Shown: positions 44,501 to 56,402, counted from the first letter of the stretch. The stretch is DNA of 64,000 nucleotides from Bombardia bombarda (GCA_030512295.1 JAULSR010000007.1:1636501-1700500), one strand, 5' to 3'. Translations and numbers: made by a program. Notes: generated by a model not told the origin, from the sequence alone.

Positions 44501-45492
44501 CCGAGAGCACGGAAAACGATGGCGAGCGAAACCTCCTCCTTGACGTATGGTAGGGTCACGTTCACGGTGTTGGCCAGTCTGCCCTTCGCGTTATCGGCCT
44601 TTGTGTGCATCCTCATCTGAAGAGACGAAATAAGACGTGATCCTTTCTCGAGCGCGCTGCGAATCTCGGCCTGGTATGAGACACTACCACCAGCAGGTTT
44701 CTTGAAGACCTGGACGATGTTTGCTGCCGAACGCTCCTGGGCGATCAAAACCTTCTCGCTTCCATTGATAATGAAGTACCCGCCCTGGTCGTAAGGGCAT
44801 TCGTTGAGCACAAAGAGAGAGTCGTCGTCTTCAGGGTAAAGGTGGCAAATCTTGGACTTGACCATGATTGGCATCTTTCCTAGGAAGATCATGTCCCGCA
44901 TGTCTTCCACGCCATTCTTAGGGGCGGGCTCAGCGGGGGCTTCGGTTTCCTCCTCTTCCCAGCGAATTGTGGTTGGATGCTCGCCAGTTCGAGCCATGTG
45001 GTCGCGCTGCTCCTGGTTCATGTCGTTGAGAGCAATAGGCTCATTGACGGCGACGCGAGCTCGTTTTGTGATCTTGCAGTACATGGGCGACGAGTATGTA
45101 AGATTGCGGTCACGACATTCGTAGGGCAGGAGGTTGATGGTCTCGCCAGTCGCTTCCGTCAGTGTGGGCTTCGAGATAAGGATTTCTCCAAACTTGATGT
45201 CGTATCTCCGCAGGGCAATGTCACGGCCATCCTCGTCGCCCGGATTTGGATGATCCAAGGTCATATTTGAGTACTCGTCGATGAGTGACTGCACGGTGAC
45301 TGTGGTGAACTCGTTGAACGAGTCAATCTGCTGCGAAACGAGGCCCTGGAGGTCGAAGTAGGCAGAGATGACCTCCCAGCAATCCTCGGGCGTGATGCCA
45401 TCGAAGTCGTCCTCATCGTATTCCTGGCTGTTCTCGTAGTTATCTTGGTTCTCGTACGTGTCGCCGTAGCCGCCGTAGCCGTCGGAAGCCAT
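41600..45492 (-). CDS. RPB2: RNA polymerase II second-largest subunit (one-base deficit in a C7 run)
   Basis: Exons 45492-41829 and 41762-41600. [16 protein letters not shown] opens a protein of about 1275 aa if one base is added at the homopolymer 43182-43188, where the frame otherwise shifts between DEEDGG and [20 protein letters not shown]. Landmarks in order: [120 protein letters not shown] and the C-terminal zinc site CEICGL / ECRPCKN before [10 protein letters not shown]. Forms the polymerase active-centre cleft with RPB1. Single-copy and essential, so the frameshift is almost surely an assembly error. Confidence 0.97.
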
Positions 45493-47086
45493 GTTGAGTT
45501 AATGGTAGCCCGTGGAGCAGACAAAGGGTGACAGTGGATGGTCGAGTATCGTCGGGACGCGCTCAGTCGACAGGCTTGGGCGCAATCAGCCGAGCGCGGT
45601 AGAGCGGGGCTCAGTCGAGAGGCTTCCAAAGGAAATGGGGAAACGGCGGGATTCGTCGCAGTGGCAGTTGATGTTTGGTCGCCGCTAGCGGGATGCCGAT
45701 CCTCAATTGTCGGTTTCGATGTGGGTGGAAGGCGTTGAAAGGCGCTGGACCTGGAGCGTGGGATGTGCGTGCGTGGGCAGTTGCAGGCTGGCGTGCTTAG
45801 AAATCACCACTAAAAATGAAGGCGCGCATCAACTCGTCAGGCGCAACGTCCTGGGAGCATCAAAAATTAATCGTCCAGAGCGATGCTGCTAGATGCGGCG
45901 TTGTGAACAGCCTTGTGGTGGAAGGAGCGAGGGCGACTGCAACTCTAGATGGCGCGAGTCGTTGGGAGAGAACAAACGGTAGTTGCTTTTCCTTTGACGC
46001 GCGATGCTTTCTCCGACTTCAAAGCCAGTCTTTTTTTCTTGGCCCCCCCAGGGAGGCTGAAAGGCGCGGCAAATTGCGCTAAGCCAAATACGGCTAGAGC
46101 TTTGAGCGCACCCGTTCTGCCGCTTTTCACCGACTCGTCAGGGCCACAGGCTTTTGTTGAAACAGGTGACGTGACCAAAATCGGTGGCCCGAAAGGTACG
46201 ATAACGGATAAGGGTCATATTGACTTTGATTTTCTCCCGAGCTCCTGCATTCCACCATCAATTCCGATCCCATGTCAGGCGGATTTAGATTCTGTTTCGC
46301 CCGTCAATGGTGCATTATCTTGTCCTTTTGCGCTTTGCAAAGACTTGTTGCCCGTGATTGCATTACAGCGACAATGTCTCTCGCATCATCTCTGCCCATC
46401 CTATCCAGGACCACAGCAGGAAAGGCTACGAATGTTTGGAGTGCACAAGTTTCGGTCGAGTTTTAACATAAGTTCCTCAGCCATCCCTTTACATTTTGCC
46501 CCTTATTTTTCATATCAATGAAGTTCAGTTCAATATCTTCATTGGGGATCAAATATGAACTCGATTCTTCCATGACAGTTGTGGGGTGAATTCCATAGCT
46601 AGCCCGCCCCCCGCAAAAACAAAAACCTGCGAGGACACCGCTCCGATCTTCCGAACAAATCCAGGTCCGGGATGATTGCCTTGGCTTCCAGGTCGCATCT
46701 TCCCAAGCTCGCTATGCCCAATCAGTCTCAATTACGGCCCATGTTCCGGGGCAAAGTGGATCGTCACCGTCCATCGCAGCCATTGCAGTCCACCAAACAG
46801 CGAAAGCCAGCCCAAAGCCAGTTCAGGCGAACTTCTTCAGGGCACCCAGTGGTCCCCGCTTGGGATCACTTGTCCGTTCTTGGTCCTCCGTCTTGCCCAT
46901 GGTGCTTCTTCGGCGCCATGATCTCATCAACCAGAAACGGGCAGTCGGCTGCCAGAGCCTCACAGCCGCTTGCTACTACCCTGACCCTGCTTGATATTCG
47001 CTATAAGAAGACGCCCCTGCCATGTTGACAGAGAACATTCACCACAAAGCTCAAGATTAACCATCCCAGTCAAACGAAGCTCAAAG
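45493..47086. other. Divergent intergenic region RPB2 / GH45
   Basis: 1.6 kb without a gene. A CTATAAG element near 47,001 lies about 85 bp before the endoglucanase ATG and may be its TATA box. Several overlapping ORFs lack family features. Confidence 0.45.
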
Positions 47087-48044
47087 ATGCGTTCCACGTC
47101 GTTTCTGCGCGCCAGTCTGGCGGTGGCGCTCCCCTTGACTGCCCAAGCTGCCTCGGGATCTGGCAAGTCGACCAGGTTTTGGGACTGCTGCAAGCCATCG
47201 TGCTCTTGGAGCGGCAAGGCCTCGGTCAACCAGCCCGTCTTCGCATGCGACAAGAACAATAACAACATCAACAACGCTGACACGAAGTCTGGCTGTGACG
47301 GAGGCACTGCCTACGCCTGTGCCAGCCAGACCCCCTGGGCCATCAACGACCAGCTCTCCTACGGCTTCGCCGCAACGTCCCTCAGCGGCGGAACCGAGTC
47401 CTCCTGGTGCTGTGGCTGCTATGCGTGAGTGCTTCCACCCTACCCACCTACTCACCGCCTCAAACTAACCACCTCCAAGCCTCACCTTCACCTCGGGCCC
47501 CGTGGCAGGCAAGACCATGGTCGTCCAGTCTACCAGCACGGGCGGCGACCTCGGCACTAACCACTTCGACCTAGCCATCCCCGGCGGCGGCGTCGGTCTC
47601 TTCGACGGGTGCAAATCCGAGTTCGGCGGCCTCCCCGGCGCCCAGTACGGCGGCATCAGCTCGGCGAGCCAGTGCTCCTCGTTCCCGTCCGCCCTGCAGC
47701 CCGGCTGCAACTGGCGCTTCAACTGGTTCCAGAACGCCGACAACCCGAGCTTCACCTTCACCCAGGTCCAGTGCCCGGCCGAGATCGTTGCCAAGACCGG
47801 CTGCAAGCGGTCCGACGACGGGAACTTCCCCGTCTTCTCGGCGCCGGCCAGCGGTGGTGGTGGTGGTAGCAGCCCGACGACGTCGGCTAAGCCCACCACC
47901 ACCTCGAGCCAGACACCTGTCGGAACTGGGTGCACGGCGGCGCAGTGGGCGCAGTGCGGTGGTGTGGGGTTCACGGGGTGCACCAAGTGCGCGTCGGGGA
48001 CTACGTGCAAGGCGCAGAATGAGTATTACTCGCAGTGCTCGTAA
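47087..48044 (+). CDS. GH45 endoglucanase with C-terminal CBM1
   Basis: Exons 47087-47424 and 47480-48044 (55-bp intron), 300 aa. Signal peptide [21 protein letters not shown]; mature enzyme begins [20 protein letters not shown], whose Asp is one catalytic residue. The second, in [18 protein letters not shown], is the other. [20 protein letters not shown] and many Cys match the compact GH45 barrel. A Gly/Ser/Thr linker leads to a cellulose-binding module [11 protein letters not shown]...[17 protein letters not shown]. Secreted endo-1,4-beta-glucanase for plant cell-wall breakdown. Subfamily A (EG-V type) by its motifs. Confidence 0.96.
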
Positions 48045-48769
48045 TGGGGTCTGGTGGGTGGAATGTCAGTGGTGGTGACAGCTGAGTGTTGAAAAACGAT
48101 GATGTTTGCCGTCTTCAATCGTACATATTCGCTTCTTGGTATATTGGTATATATTTACTCTTCTTGCACATAGCACAATCCATATATGAGACTTTATTTG
48201 TATCTGAATACAAATTCTTCATTAAACATTACTCCTTCTACTTGGCAGAGGAAAATGGCAAGACTTTGTCAGCAAAGGTCAAATCTTATAGATACCTACA
48301 TACTCTCATCACACTTGATAACATTCGATGTTTGTCTCTCGTCTGCCAGACTTCAACATGACTCGTTGTCGAATTCTAGCAAGAGATCTTGAACGTTCAA
48401 GAAGCAAATTGCAGATAATATCAGCACACCACGTTGTGTAACTTTTCATCATCATCGTCTTAATATATACTAAACACACATCAAAATATAGTACCAGTTC
48501 CGGGTAAGACCTCCAACACTTAGTAAATGGAAACGAGAGGTTGAATTGGTCTCAATTACTCGGACCCGTTGCAATTCCTTAATTTGTTTTGGAGGATCTT
48601 CGGGTCCAGCAGGGAGATCCTGCTTCGACTGAGGAGTCTTACTTCTGTCTGGGAACCCAGACTGTTCGTCTTTGGCTCTTCCATCTCCTTTTCTATGGTC
48701 CTCTTCGAAAATAATCAACTTGTTTTCTGTTTTGACAGATATCGTCCTTTAAAAAGGAAAGAGAGGAAC
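48045..48769. other. Intergenic, AT-rich
   Basis: 3' UTR of the endoglucanase gene and unassigned AT-rich DNA. Confidence 0.4.
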
Positions 48770-48847
48770 AGTTGTGTAGGTCTCGTACAAGGGTAGTACA
48801 CGTAGCTCTGACGGATGTGAGACCCTGGTTCGAGCCCAGGTGCAACT
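48770..48847 (+). ncRNA. tRNA-like element (pseudo-tRNA or SINE head)
   Basis: AGTTGTG pairs with TGCAACT as a 7-bp acceptor-like stem, followed by T8-A9-like TA. A perfect T-arm CCTGG-TTCGAGC-CCAGG holds an internal B-box match. The inner part does not form a normal D-arm: GTCTC pairs with GAGAC and encloses a GTAC hairpin. So it is not a canonical tRNA. Confidence 0.35.
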
Positions 48848-48894
48848 ATTCTTTACCCATATTTTCAACAGATTCCAATCTAGTAAATAGTTAT

Positions 48895-49023
48895 GTGGTA
48901 CAGTAGTTAATACGCAGCTTTCAATCGCGAGTGGTTCCTTACATAAAGACGCCAACCAACGAGAGGGCAGCTGGGGGCTGTGACCTCGATGTGAGACCAT
49001 TGGTTCCAATCCGAGCTCAGCAG
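48895..49023 (+). repeat. Second degenerate copy of the tRNA-like element
   Basis: AGTTATGTGGTACAGTAG matches the first copy's head, and GATGTGAGACCATTGGTTCC matches its GATGTGAGACCCTGGTTC tail, with extra sequence between. Confidence 0.35.
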
Positions 49024-49348
49024 TTACCACAAAAGAGTTTTTTTAGTTCTTTTTTCTGTGTCAACAGTCCTCTCATCGGACTATCTCGTACCCAAGCCTC
49101 CTAGTTATTTACCAATCAGGCATCCTGCTGTGGAAGCATTCGTCTGTATCAACAGTCTCTTCTCGGGCTATCTCGGCCCCAAAATCCCCTGTTATTGCTC
49201 TAGCAAGTATCCCGTCATATCTTCACATCTCTGTCATGACAACACACAGACACAACTATTGTTCATAGGCCAAGGGCCCCAAATTAAGTATTATTTCTCA
49301 TTATTCATCGTCATCACGCACCAGCAGCAGTCACTACACCACCGCCGC

Positions 49349-50601
49349 CTACACATACATGTAGCAGAACGGCCCATCAATCGTAGACACGAGGTTGCCA
49401 ATAGGCTGGGGGGTATCCAGCACGCCAAAGTTAATCAGCGAGTCAAACGTAACATCAGCACTGAGCGGCCAGTTCCCGCTCGTGCCCGTTCCCCAAATCG
49501 ACCACGTGCGGCTCTGCACCTCAGCAGCATTCCAATTCTGCCAGATGGTCCAGATGCGATCCAGGGCGGCATGATGGGCCCAGAAGATGGGGTCACCAGG
49601 ACTGGCGTACGTGTCGAGCTGGATACCACCGACCTGGAAGTGGCCGGCGCCGTGGACGCTGCCCTTCTCGGCGTCCATCTTGATGTTGAAGCTGGCGTAG
49701 TCGGGCACCTCGAGCAGCGCCGTCACGTTGGTGGGGTGGCTGTCCTGGCTCTGGAGGGGGTTCAGGTCGCGGCGGGCGCAGCGGGGGTTGTAGCCGTAGC
49801 CGCCGGCGACGGCCGGCGGCTCGAAGCTGACGTTGTAGCCGATGGGGCCGAGGTTGACGGTCCACTTGTCGGCGGTGAAGGGCCCGGACTGGATGCAGCC
49901 GCCGCCGGTGGCGGGCTTGTGGGCGAGGAAGGAGTCGTGCGAGACCTCGACGACGACGTCCTCGCGGTCGGGCTCGTAGAAGCCGTTGCCGCCGAGGGAC
50001 CAGGGGGTGCCCTCGAAGATGGAGTGGTTGCGCACGTCCCTGTAGGAGAGCGACCAGTCCCAGTAGGGCTGGGCGCCGCGGTAGCCGCACTCGTCCCGCA
50101 GGGCCTTCTCGTAGAGGTGCACGTAGTGGCGGTGGAAGTTGAGGAAGTTGCCGCCAAAGTGCACCCACGGGGTCTGCTGCAGGTGGACGCTGACGAAGTC
50201 GTCGTAGCGGTTGCGCGCGCCGGGCACCTCGGTGTTGGAGATCTCGTTGGGCAGCCTGGCGAGGCAGTGGGTGGCGGCGACGTAGGCGATACGCTCCTCC
50301 TTGGAGACGGAGCCCCTGGATGGTTTGTTAGTAAACAATAATACTTGGGACAGGACGTGTGAGGGGACAATGGTGGTACTAACCACTCCTTGCGGCGGAT
50401 GAGGTTCTTCTCAGTGCACTTGGCATTGGGCTTGCGCCCCCTGAGGGTCTTCAAGATGTTGTCCTGGTATTTCTTCTGGTACGCGTCGATCTTCCTGGCG
50501 GCAGCGACCTCAGGATCAACGACAGGCACAGGCACAGGCCCAGCGGCGCTGACCAGGCTGGAAAGGGGCAGAAGCCCGACGGCGAGAGAAAGGAGCTTCA
50601 T
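49349..50601 (-). CDS. Secreted short tyrosinase (type-3 copper oxidase)
   Basis: Exons 50601-50384 and 50315-49349, 394 aa; the spliced codon is TG/G in RRKEW/GSVSKEER with branch TTTACTAAC. Signal peptide MKLLSLAVGLLPLSSLVSA. CuA site: VSVHLQQTPWVHFGGNF and LNFHRHYVHLYE. CuB site: SVHGAGHFQVGG and DPIFWAHHAALDRIW. The central DWSLSYRDV fits the family. Oxidises phenols to quinones, giving roles in melanin or phenolic detoxification. It stops soon after CuB, lacking the long inhibitory C-terminal domain of classical tyrosinases, so probably a short secreted type. N-glycosylation motifs present. Confidence 0.93.
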
Positions 50602-51369
50602 TCTGGCAGTCTGGATGTCGATGAGGGCAGGTGCTGGGGAGACAAAAAAGAGACATGATCAGCGCCCATCACTGTCATCTTTATAGCCAGTAGGAAGCAG
50701 CATGTCCAGTAGGTAACTCGTATTTATTAGCCATGTGTTATTAGCCCCCTGGATATTTTTCTCTTTTGCTCTACTTATGGTGAACCCCCCGGCCTCGCTT
50801 GGCTGCGTGGTTCATGAGAGGCTCGAGACGCGAACTATTGCGGGGCGATGTCACTGCACGTCCCGGTTACGGCTCCCATGCCCCGTATCCCGCGCGTCGT
50901 GATGTGGGAGCAGGACGGATAGATAGTGTTGTTGGGCAGTTGGACGGAAATGTGGGAGGAATTCGACCAGAACGGGTGCGCATTAATACTGGGATACCAT
51001 TTCTATTCGTGGAGGACCGCGCTGACTTGCGGTTCATTCCCAACGAGCAAACCCATTTCAAGGTCGCATTGACGATATAACATTGCCACGTCCTGGGGTA
51101 TCGGTAGGCGGTTTTGGGAGTACATGTACCAGCGGACGTTTGGCAGCCCTACTGAAAGACAAATGTCGTGAGTAATGTTCGTCCTGGCTTGATCCTCCCG
51201 GTGGCTCCTTTTCACAGGACCTTGGTGCCAAGGCCCGACTGCCTTGAGGAGTCTTCTCGGCCCGTTGAGGCGGGGTGCAGTGTGCGGTTCGGGACGAAAA
51301 ATTGGGACGAAGGAGGGATGGGTTGCAAACTGTTAAACCCGCAAGAAATTCTGCTTGTGGGGTAAACAC
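50602..51369. other. Divergent intergenic region tyrosinase / HET
   Basis: No gene; holds both promoters. Confidence 0.4.
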
Positions 51370-53952
51370 ATGTCAAGGAAGGTACGACACATGAAAGTCA
51401 CCAATCCCACAGACCAACCAAGGCATGCGAGAATGACCGGCAACCCCATAATTACCATTGAAGAGTTCAAGCGCAAGGTCGCTGCTCTTGAAAAACAAAT
51501 TGTTTCTTCGACAACTCGGACCCATACCCAGATTGATATCCCCCGACTCTGCAATCTATGCCAGCCTGTCGGCGATCGTTTGGTCGAGATTATCCACGCA
51601 CAAGACAAGAGCGATTTATATGGCGGCAGTCGAGACTCGACAGGGAATATCATTATCGGGGATCTCGACCATGTTATGTCCAATGCTTTCAAATGTTCTT
51701 TGTGCGCTCTCGTTACCCGTCTGGTCCTGCGCCTCAAGCAGAGGATTCTGTATTCTGGTATCGGGCCAGCCCTGGCGGTTCAAGATGCTATCACGCTCTT
51801 CGATGTAAACGCCGCCCTCAAAGCCAGTGCTGGACTTGAGGCGGATGGGGGACCCAGCAGTGGTAATACCAGCAATTTCGGCGAGGAAGAAGAAGACGAC
51901 CTATCGTTTGGAGAACAGGACGATGGCAGCGTACAGGTTTCTGTGGATGCGATCCCCCACACGGGCGCCATTTCAGTATGGCTTCCTCTGGAACAGTCAG
52001 ATGAGGAGAACGACGAAGAGTCTCAATTCTTCCTACATGTGGATGATTATGGGCAGAATTTTGGGAAACCCCCCGAGCACGTCTTTATTCCGACCCCATG
52101 CACCCAAGCATCCCGCGACATGGGCATGATCAAGCGATGCTTTGCCGCTTGCCGAAAACATCACCCGGGTTGTGTCGACATTCTAAACCATGCCAAGAGA
52201 CCAACGAGGTTGATTGATGTGATTGACATGAAGCTGGTCGCGACAGTCACCTTGCCCGATGCCGTCCTCACGGGCTTCGAGTACTTTGCGCTGAGTTATG
52301 TATGGGGAACTGACCCAGTTCCTATGCTTAAAACCAGTAGCGTACTCTTCTTTGAGGCCATACGTGCCTTGGAACACGCTTCGATCACTCTCCCAAAGAC
52401 CATAGTCGATGCAATTAATGTTACACGGTCGTTTGGAGTCAGATACCTCTGGGTCGACAGTCTCTGCATTATCCAAGATGACAAAGAGGATAAAATGTCC
52501 GAGATAAGTGCCATGGACCAGATCTACGCTGGCGCAGCGCTCACCATCGTCGCTGCGACGGGCAGCAGTGCCAACGCCTCGCTCATGGATATCGATTCGT
52601 TTGTGCTCTCTAGCAAGTATGTCACAATGGAGGACCTGCGATTCGATTTAGACAGACCAGAGTTTCAGCCTACTGTTGAGTTTTCAACATGGGCCACGCG
52701 TGGCTGGACGCTGCAGGAGCTCATTTGCTCCAACAGACTCCTTTACTTTACTCCAGAAAGGACATATTACAGCTGCAAGGCGGGGAACTGGAACGAAGAC
52801 TTTCCATTCAATGCATCGATACCCCTTGACGACGACCATGACCGGCATCTCCACGATGACGACCCTAAAGGGCTTGGGTTCGCTACCGTGGCAGGCGGGA
52901 AGAGCAACACGGCCAGTTCATCGACGAGCTACCTTACCATGGTTGAGAAGCTAAGTATGCGGAACTTCACCCTGGACGAGGACGTGCTCAACGCCTCACT
53001 CGGCATGTACAGGATGTGCATTGGAAAAGGCCTGGGATTGGCTGCATCTGGGCTGCCAATCCTCCATTTGGAAGCCGCTCTAATGTGGCAGCCCGATGGA
53101 CGTCTCAGAAGGCGAGGTTCAAAGTTTCCGACTTGGTCCTGGGCCGCCTGGGCCGGACCCATTATATACCCGTTTTTTGAACTTGACCGCCTCGAGTCTC
53201 GCCCTTTGGTCAGTTGGCACCTGTATCATCGCGACCTTATTCCGCCAGTTCTCGGTCTTACTGTTGGGTCACAACGCTATCATGATCTCGAACGATCCTT
53301 GTTACAAAGTGCCGCAGGGTTCGATGAGGGGTTGTCCATATCCAACCTCGTTTTACCTGACGACGAAATTTCCCGAGACATGTTTCGATCTAATGCCAAC
53401 GTCCCAGTGGCTAACATGGGCCATGTTATTCAGGACACTGTCCTCGTCTGCCGGGCAGCAACCCGTCTTTTTGCCATTCGTACGCAAGCTCATAGGACAA
53501 AAAACCAAACTGTATTCTTCTCAATCTGCTCGCCTTCCTCGAAAAGACCTGAGGCAGATGACGCCAACCGCGACCATGAAAGCGAGCTTGTCATGACTGG
53601 GGAGATCAAAACCGACACCGGCACGCTTGAGGCGTTCGGGCTCGACGAGAGCTGCGCAAAACATGGGCCCGAGCATTCTCAGAACGCAGAACTTCTCTCC
53701 TTTGCATCTCTGGACTTTTCAACACCTCGCCTCAGCAGCGTCATGTACCTGAACCGCCACAGCCAACGGGAGCAGTTTTCCACGGGATTCATGGATCTTG
53801 CGGAAAGAGATCCCGACGTGGTGGCCGTCATGTGGATTGTGCGGTCACAGGAAGCCCAGCTCAAGGCACGACGTGTGGCTGTTGGGTACATGTCAAAAAG
53901 GGCCTGGGATGAGGACAGCGGAAGCCAAGAGTACTGGATTGTTTTGGAGTAA
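51370..53952 (+). CDS. HET-domain protein, single exon
   Basis: 860 aa from the first in-frame ATG (ACACATGTC); upstream frame is open only a few codons. N-terminal coiled region (ITIEEFKRKVAALEKQ), then CNLCQP...FKCSLCALV, a Cys-pair segment common before HET domains. The HET core at about residues 305-400: YFALSYVWGTDPVP, LPKTIVDAINVTRSFGVRYLWVDSLCIIQDDKEDK, DQIYAGAALTIVAATGS. STWATRGWTLQELICSNRLL and FPTWSWAAW follow. Belongs to the large family linked to heterokaryon incompatibility; no partner gene (NACHT, patatin) sits beside it. Second HET gene in the window and not a close copy of the first. Confidence 0.88.
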   Translation: MSRKVRHMKVTNPTDQPRHARMTGNPIITIEEFKRKVAALEKQIVSSTTRTHTQIDIPRLCNLCQPVGDRLVEIIHAQDKSDLYGGSRDSTGNIIIGDLDHVMSNAFKCSLCALVTRLVLRLKQRILYSGIGPALAVQDAITLFDVNAALKASAGLEADGGPSSGNTSNFGEEEEDDLSFGEQDDGSVQVSVDAIPHTGAISVWLPLEQSDEENDEESQFFLHVDDYGQNFGKPPEHVFIPTPCTQASRDMGMIKRCFAACRKHHPGCVDILNHAKRPTRLIDVIDMKLVATVTLPDAVLTGFEYFALSYVWGTDPVPMLKTSSVLFFEAIRALEHASITLPKTIVDAINVTRSFGVRYLWVDSLCIIQDDKEDKMSEISAMDQIYAGAALTIVAATGSSANASLMDIDSFVLSSKYVTMEDLRFDLDRPEFQPTVEFSTWATRGWTLQELICSNRLLYFTPERTYYSCKAGNWNEDFPFNASIPLDDDHDRHLHDDDPKGLGFATVAGGKSNTASSSTSYLTMVEKLSMRNFTLDEDVLNASLGMYRMCIGKGLGLAASGLPILHLEAALMWQPDGRLRRRGSKFPTWSWAAWAGPIIYPFFELDRLESRPLVSWHLYHRDLIPPVLGLTVGSQRYHDLERSLLQSAAGFDEGLSISNLVLPDDEISRDMFRSNANVPVANMGHVIQDTVLVCRAATRLFAIRTQAHRTKNQTVFFSICSPSSKRPEADDANRDHESELVMTGEIKTDTGTLEAFGLDESCAKHGPEHSQNAELLSFASLDFSTPRLSSVMYLNRHSQREQFSTGFMDLAERDPDVVAVMWIVRSQEAQLKARRVAVGYMSKRAWDEDSGSQEYWIVLE

Positions 53953-54220
53953 GGACAATTACTTAGCTGTCCCCAACCTTGGATAAGTTCTCTGGAAAAA
54001 GTCTACATGGTTGACTCTTTGTCATTGTACTGCGTTAAACAACCTGGGCAGTTTATAACCAAGTCACCTCCCACCTCCTACAACTATCCTACCTACAACT
54101 ACTCTATAAGTTTACTAGAATATAACCTGTTGCCTTGTGGGTTGAAACGCTGTGTATGGTATAACCACTATCGACTAAGTCTAGATAGGTGTCGCTGGAA
54201 ATGGACAGTATTCACTCTGC

Positions 54221-55408
54221 TCAGCCCCCGCTGCCGTTACATTCCCTATCATAAACGATGTGCGCTGGTAGTTCCAGATTCGCCGCTCTAAAACTCGCCA
54301 CCAATCTCTCTGTCCTTCTCACATGCTTGCAGTGTGCTACATGCTCCAGAAACAACTCTCTCGGCCACAGACGATCCCTTAGCGCCGTCCTGCCCACATC
54401 CGGATTAGCGTAGCCCTTTGAATGGCTTCTGCAGCATCCCTTGCACCAATGGCCGTAATCCGCCACTTGTCCTCCTAGCCCCTCCCCATTCGAGACATCT
54501 AGGTATGGGAAGCGCACAAGTTGGCTGCTATTCTCTCGAAGGGCCCCGCTCCAGGGGAAGGTATAGTTGGGCCCGCAATGTTTGAACCATTGGGTAAACT
54601 GACTGGCTGCTATTGTGTCGCAGCTGTATTCTTCATGCGTCTTCGTTCTCCACAACTCGGGAGGCAGGAACAAACACGGCGGGTGAGAGAGACGCCAATC
54701 CAGAAACCGTTCGGTGGCTTCATGTTTATGTGACACGCCGTGGTTATCACGGCAGCGGCCACCGAGCCAGGACATCCTTGCGTCGGCCTTGCTATGATCT
54801 CGGCGCAGCAAGTAAAATCTGTAGAACTCATCCCCGTGCGGGATACATCTGACTTCCTGAGGCGGCTCCCGAAGCTTAGCATGGAAGACCTTTCTCAGGC
54901 AGATACATGTGTAGCAGATCCGCTCGAAGGTGAGCATGAAGACGAAGCCGCTGAATTCGCCGCAGAGGACACATTCCTCGCTGCACAGAGTTGCGTAGAT
55001 CAGGCCCGAGGAGTGACGCGGCAAGAGGCGCCCCTCGGAACCATTGATTGGCATGTGGCTCCAGTGAGTCTGTGGTTTTCCAAGCAACCACAGCATAGAG
55101 GGGGCGTGGCGCATCATCTGATTGTAGGCGGGGAGCGCTTTCACGACCGCCTTGCCGCTCAATGAGGTTCTCATGAAGCGCGTCAGAGAGACGAAGTCGA
55201 GAAAATGGAGTATTTTGGTTAATGTCTCCTCTGAGAGCTTCTTGAGGCTACCGAGCTCCAGTGGATATGGCGGGGGGGAACGACCGCTGGCTGGGGGTCG
55301 TGGGCGCATATCCCATCTGACCAAGTCCTCTGGAAACTTGCCTTTGACCTCGGCTTCCAAGATGATGTCATGTTCGGCAATGAGCTGCTTTATCATGCTG
55401 TTCATCAT
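54221..55408 (-). CDS. F-box-like protein
   Basis: 395 aa from the ATG in LAMMNSM (55408); the open frame continues slightly upstream without ATG. Near residues 55-100 LGSLKKLSEETLTKILHFLDFVS... shows the F-box pattern (L-P/S-x-E-L/I-L-x-x-I-L-x-x-L). Then Cys-rich segments CSEECVLCGEF, ICYTCICLRK and WCKGCCRSHS that could bind zinc. Typical of fungal F-box substrate adaptors for SCF ubiquitin ligases; substrate unknown. Confidence 0.65.
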   Translation of the reverse strand: MMNSMIKQLIAEHDIILEAEVKGKFPEDLVRWDMRPRPPASGRSPPPYPLELGSLKKLSEETLTKILHFLDFVSLTRFMRTSLSGKAVVKALPAYNQMMRHAPSMLWLLGKPQTHWSHMPINGSEGRLLPRHSSGLIYATLCSEECVLCGEFSGFVFMLTFERICYTCICLRKVFHAKLREPPQEVRCIPHGDEFYRFYLLRRDHSKADARMSWLGGRCRDNHGVSHKHEATERFLDWRLSHPPCLFLPPELWRTKTHEEYSCDTIAASQFTQWFKHCGPNYTFPWSGALRENSSQLVRFPYLDVSNGEGLGGQVADYGHWCKGCCRSHSKGYANPDVGRTALRDRLWPRELFLEHVAHCKHVRRTERLVASFRAANLELPAHIVYDRECNGSGG

Positions 55409-55740
55409 GGCCAACGTGATGCTGGCCGTCGGCAAAGGTTTTGTGTGCTGTTATATGGGCATGTAACCCCCAGTGATGCGGAACGAGCTGTAGACGATTG
55501 AGGAATTGGAAGCAAAGAAGTGCCGAGAAAATTTCCAGAATTTCATGGGAAGGTGGGGGCTGGACATCCTACCGTCATAAATAACTTAGGCCTCGGGTTA
55601 TGGAAAGAGTAAGTGGGGCGTTGCCTAAACTCTAAGTTGGATTATTTCAGACACGGTCTCAACGCACTTGTTCAAAAAGAGACCTTTTCGACGGTACGTC
55701 ACGAGCATCTCTTAACATGGGCACCAGAACACCACTGCCC

Positions 55741-56402
55741 CTAACTCGACACATCCAGCCTCAACGCCAGCCTCCACCCATAAAACACCATAGCCACCAC
55801 AGATATCAGATTCAGATGGATACTCATCGCATGCGTCGTTGAGAAAGCCCTATTGAGCTTCTGCATTTCCGCACCTTGCTCACCAAGTCTCCCGCCGCCG
55901 CCTTCACCATCACCGTCACCGTCACCATTCCCACGCGAACGACGCACTCCATCTCTCGTCTCTACACCACAACAAACCCCCCTGTCAGCAATCACCACCT
56001 CTGCCATCCAGAAAAGAACTCACCCAAAAACCCAGCCCTTTCCAACATAACCTTCCTCGTCCTCGGCCCATACACTAAAAGGTTCAACCCCGCCGTGACC
56101 CCCGCTACTACAAACGGCACCCAGCCGCTCTTGCCTCCCCGCGCCAGCGACGCCACTCCCCCGGGCGGGAACGTGACGGCCGCCAAAACGAGCAGGGTCG
56201 ACTGGGCTTGGAAGTAGACGGGGAAGAGGCGTTTCTGCAGGGCGATGAACGCCGGCCTGGGGAGCGCGGTGAAGCAGATCTTTGTCACGACGAAGGTCTG
56301 GTAGAGCTCGGTGCCGAGGAGGGTCGAGTAGATGAGCAGGTGGTAGGGGGCAAGGTTGGCGATCTGCGGCCAGATTGTGCCGAGGATGTCGGCGAGACCC
56401 AT
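55741..56402 (-). CDS. TMEM205-like (DUF4149) membrane protein
   Basis: Exons 56402-56024 and 55961-55741, 199 aa. MGLADILGTIWPQIANLAPYH, then LLIYSTLLGTELYQTFVV, RPAFIALQKRLFPVYFQAQSTLLVL, VPFVVAGVTAGLNLLVYGP and RKVMLER: the four-helix pattern of TMEM205/DUF4149. A Gly/Asp repeat insert (GNGDGDGDGEGGGG) precedes the last part LNRAFSTTHAMSIHLNLISV with the final helix. Eukaryotic endomembrane protein, in humans linked to drug resistance; role in fungi unknown. Confidence 0.85.
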
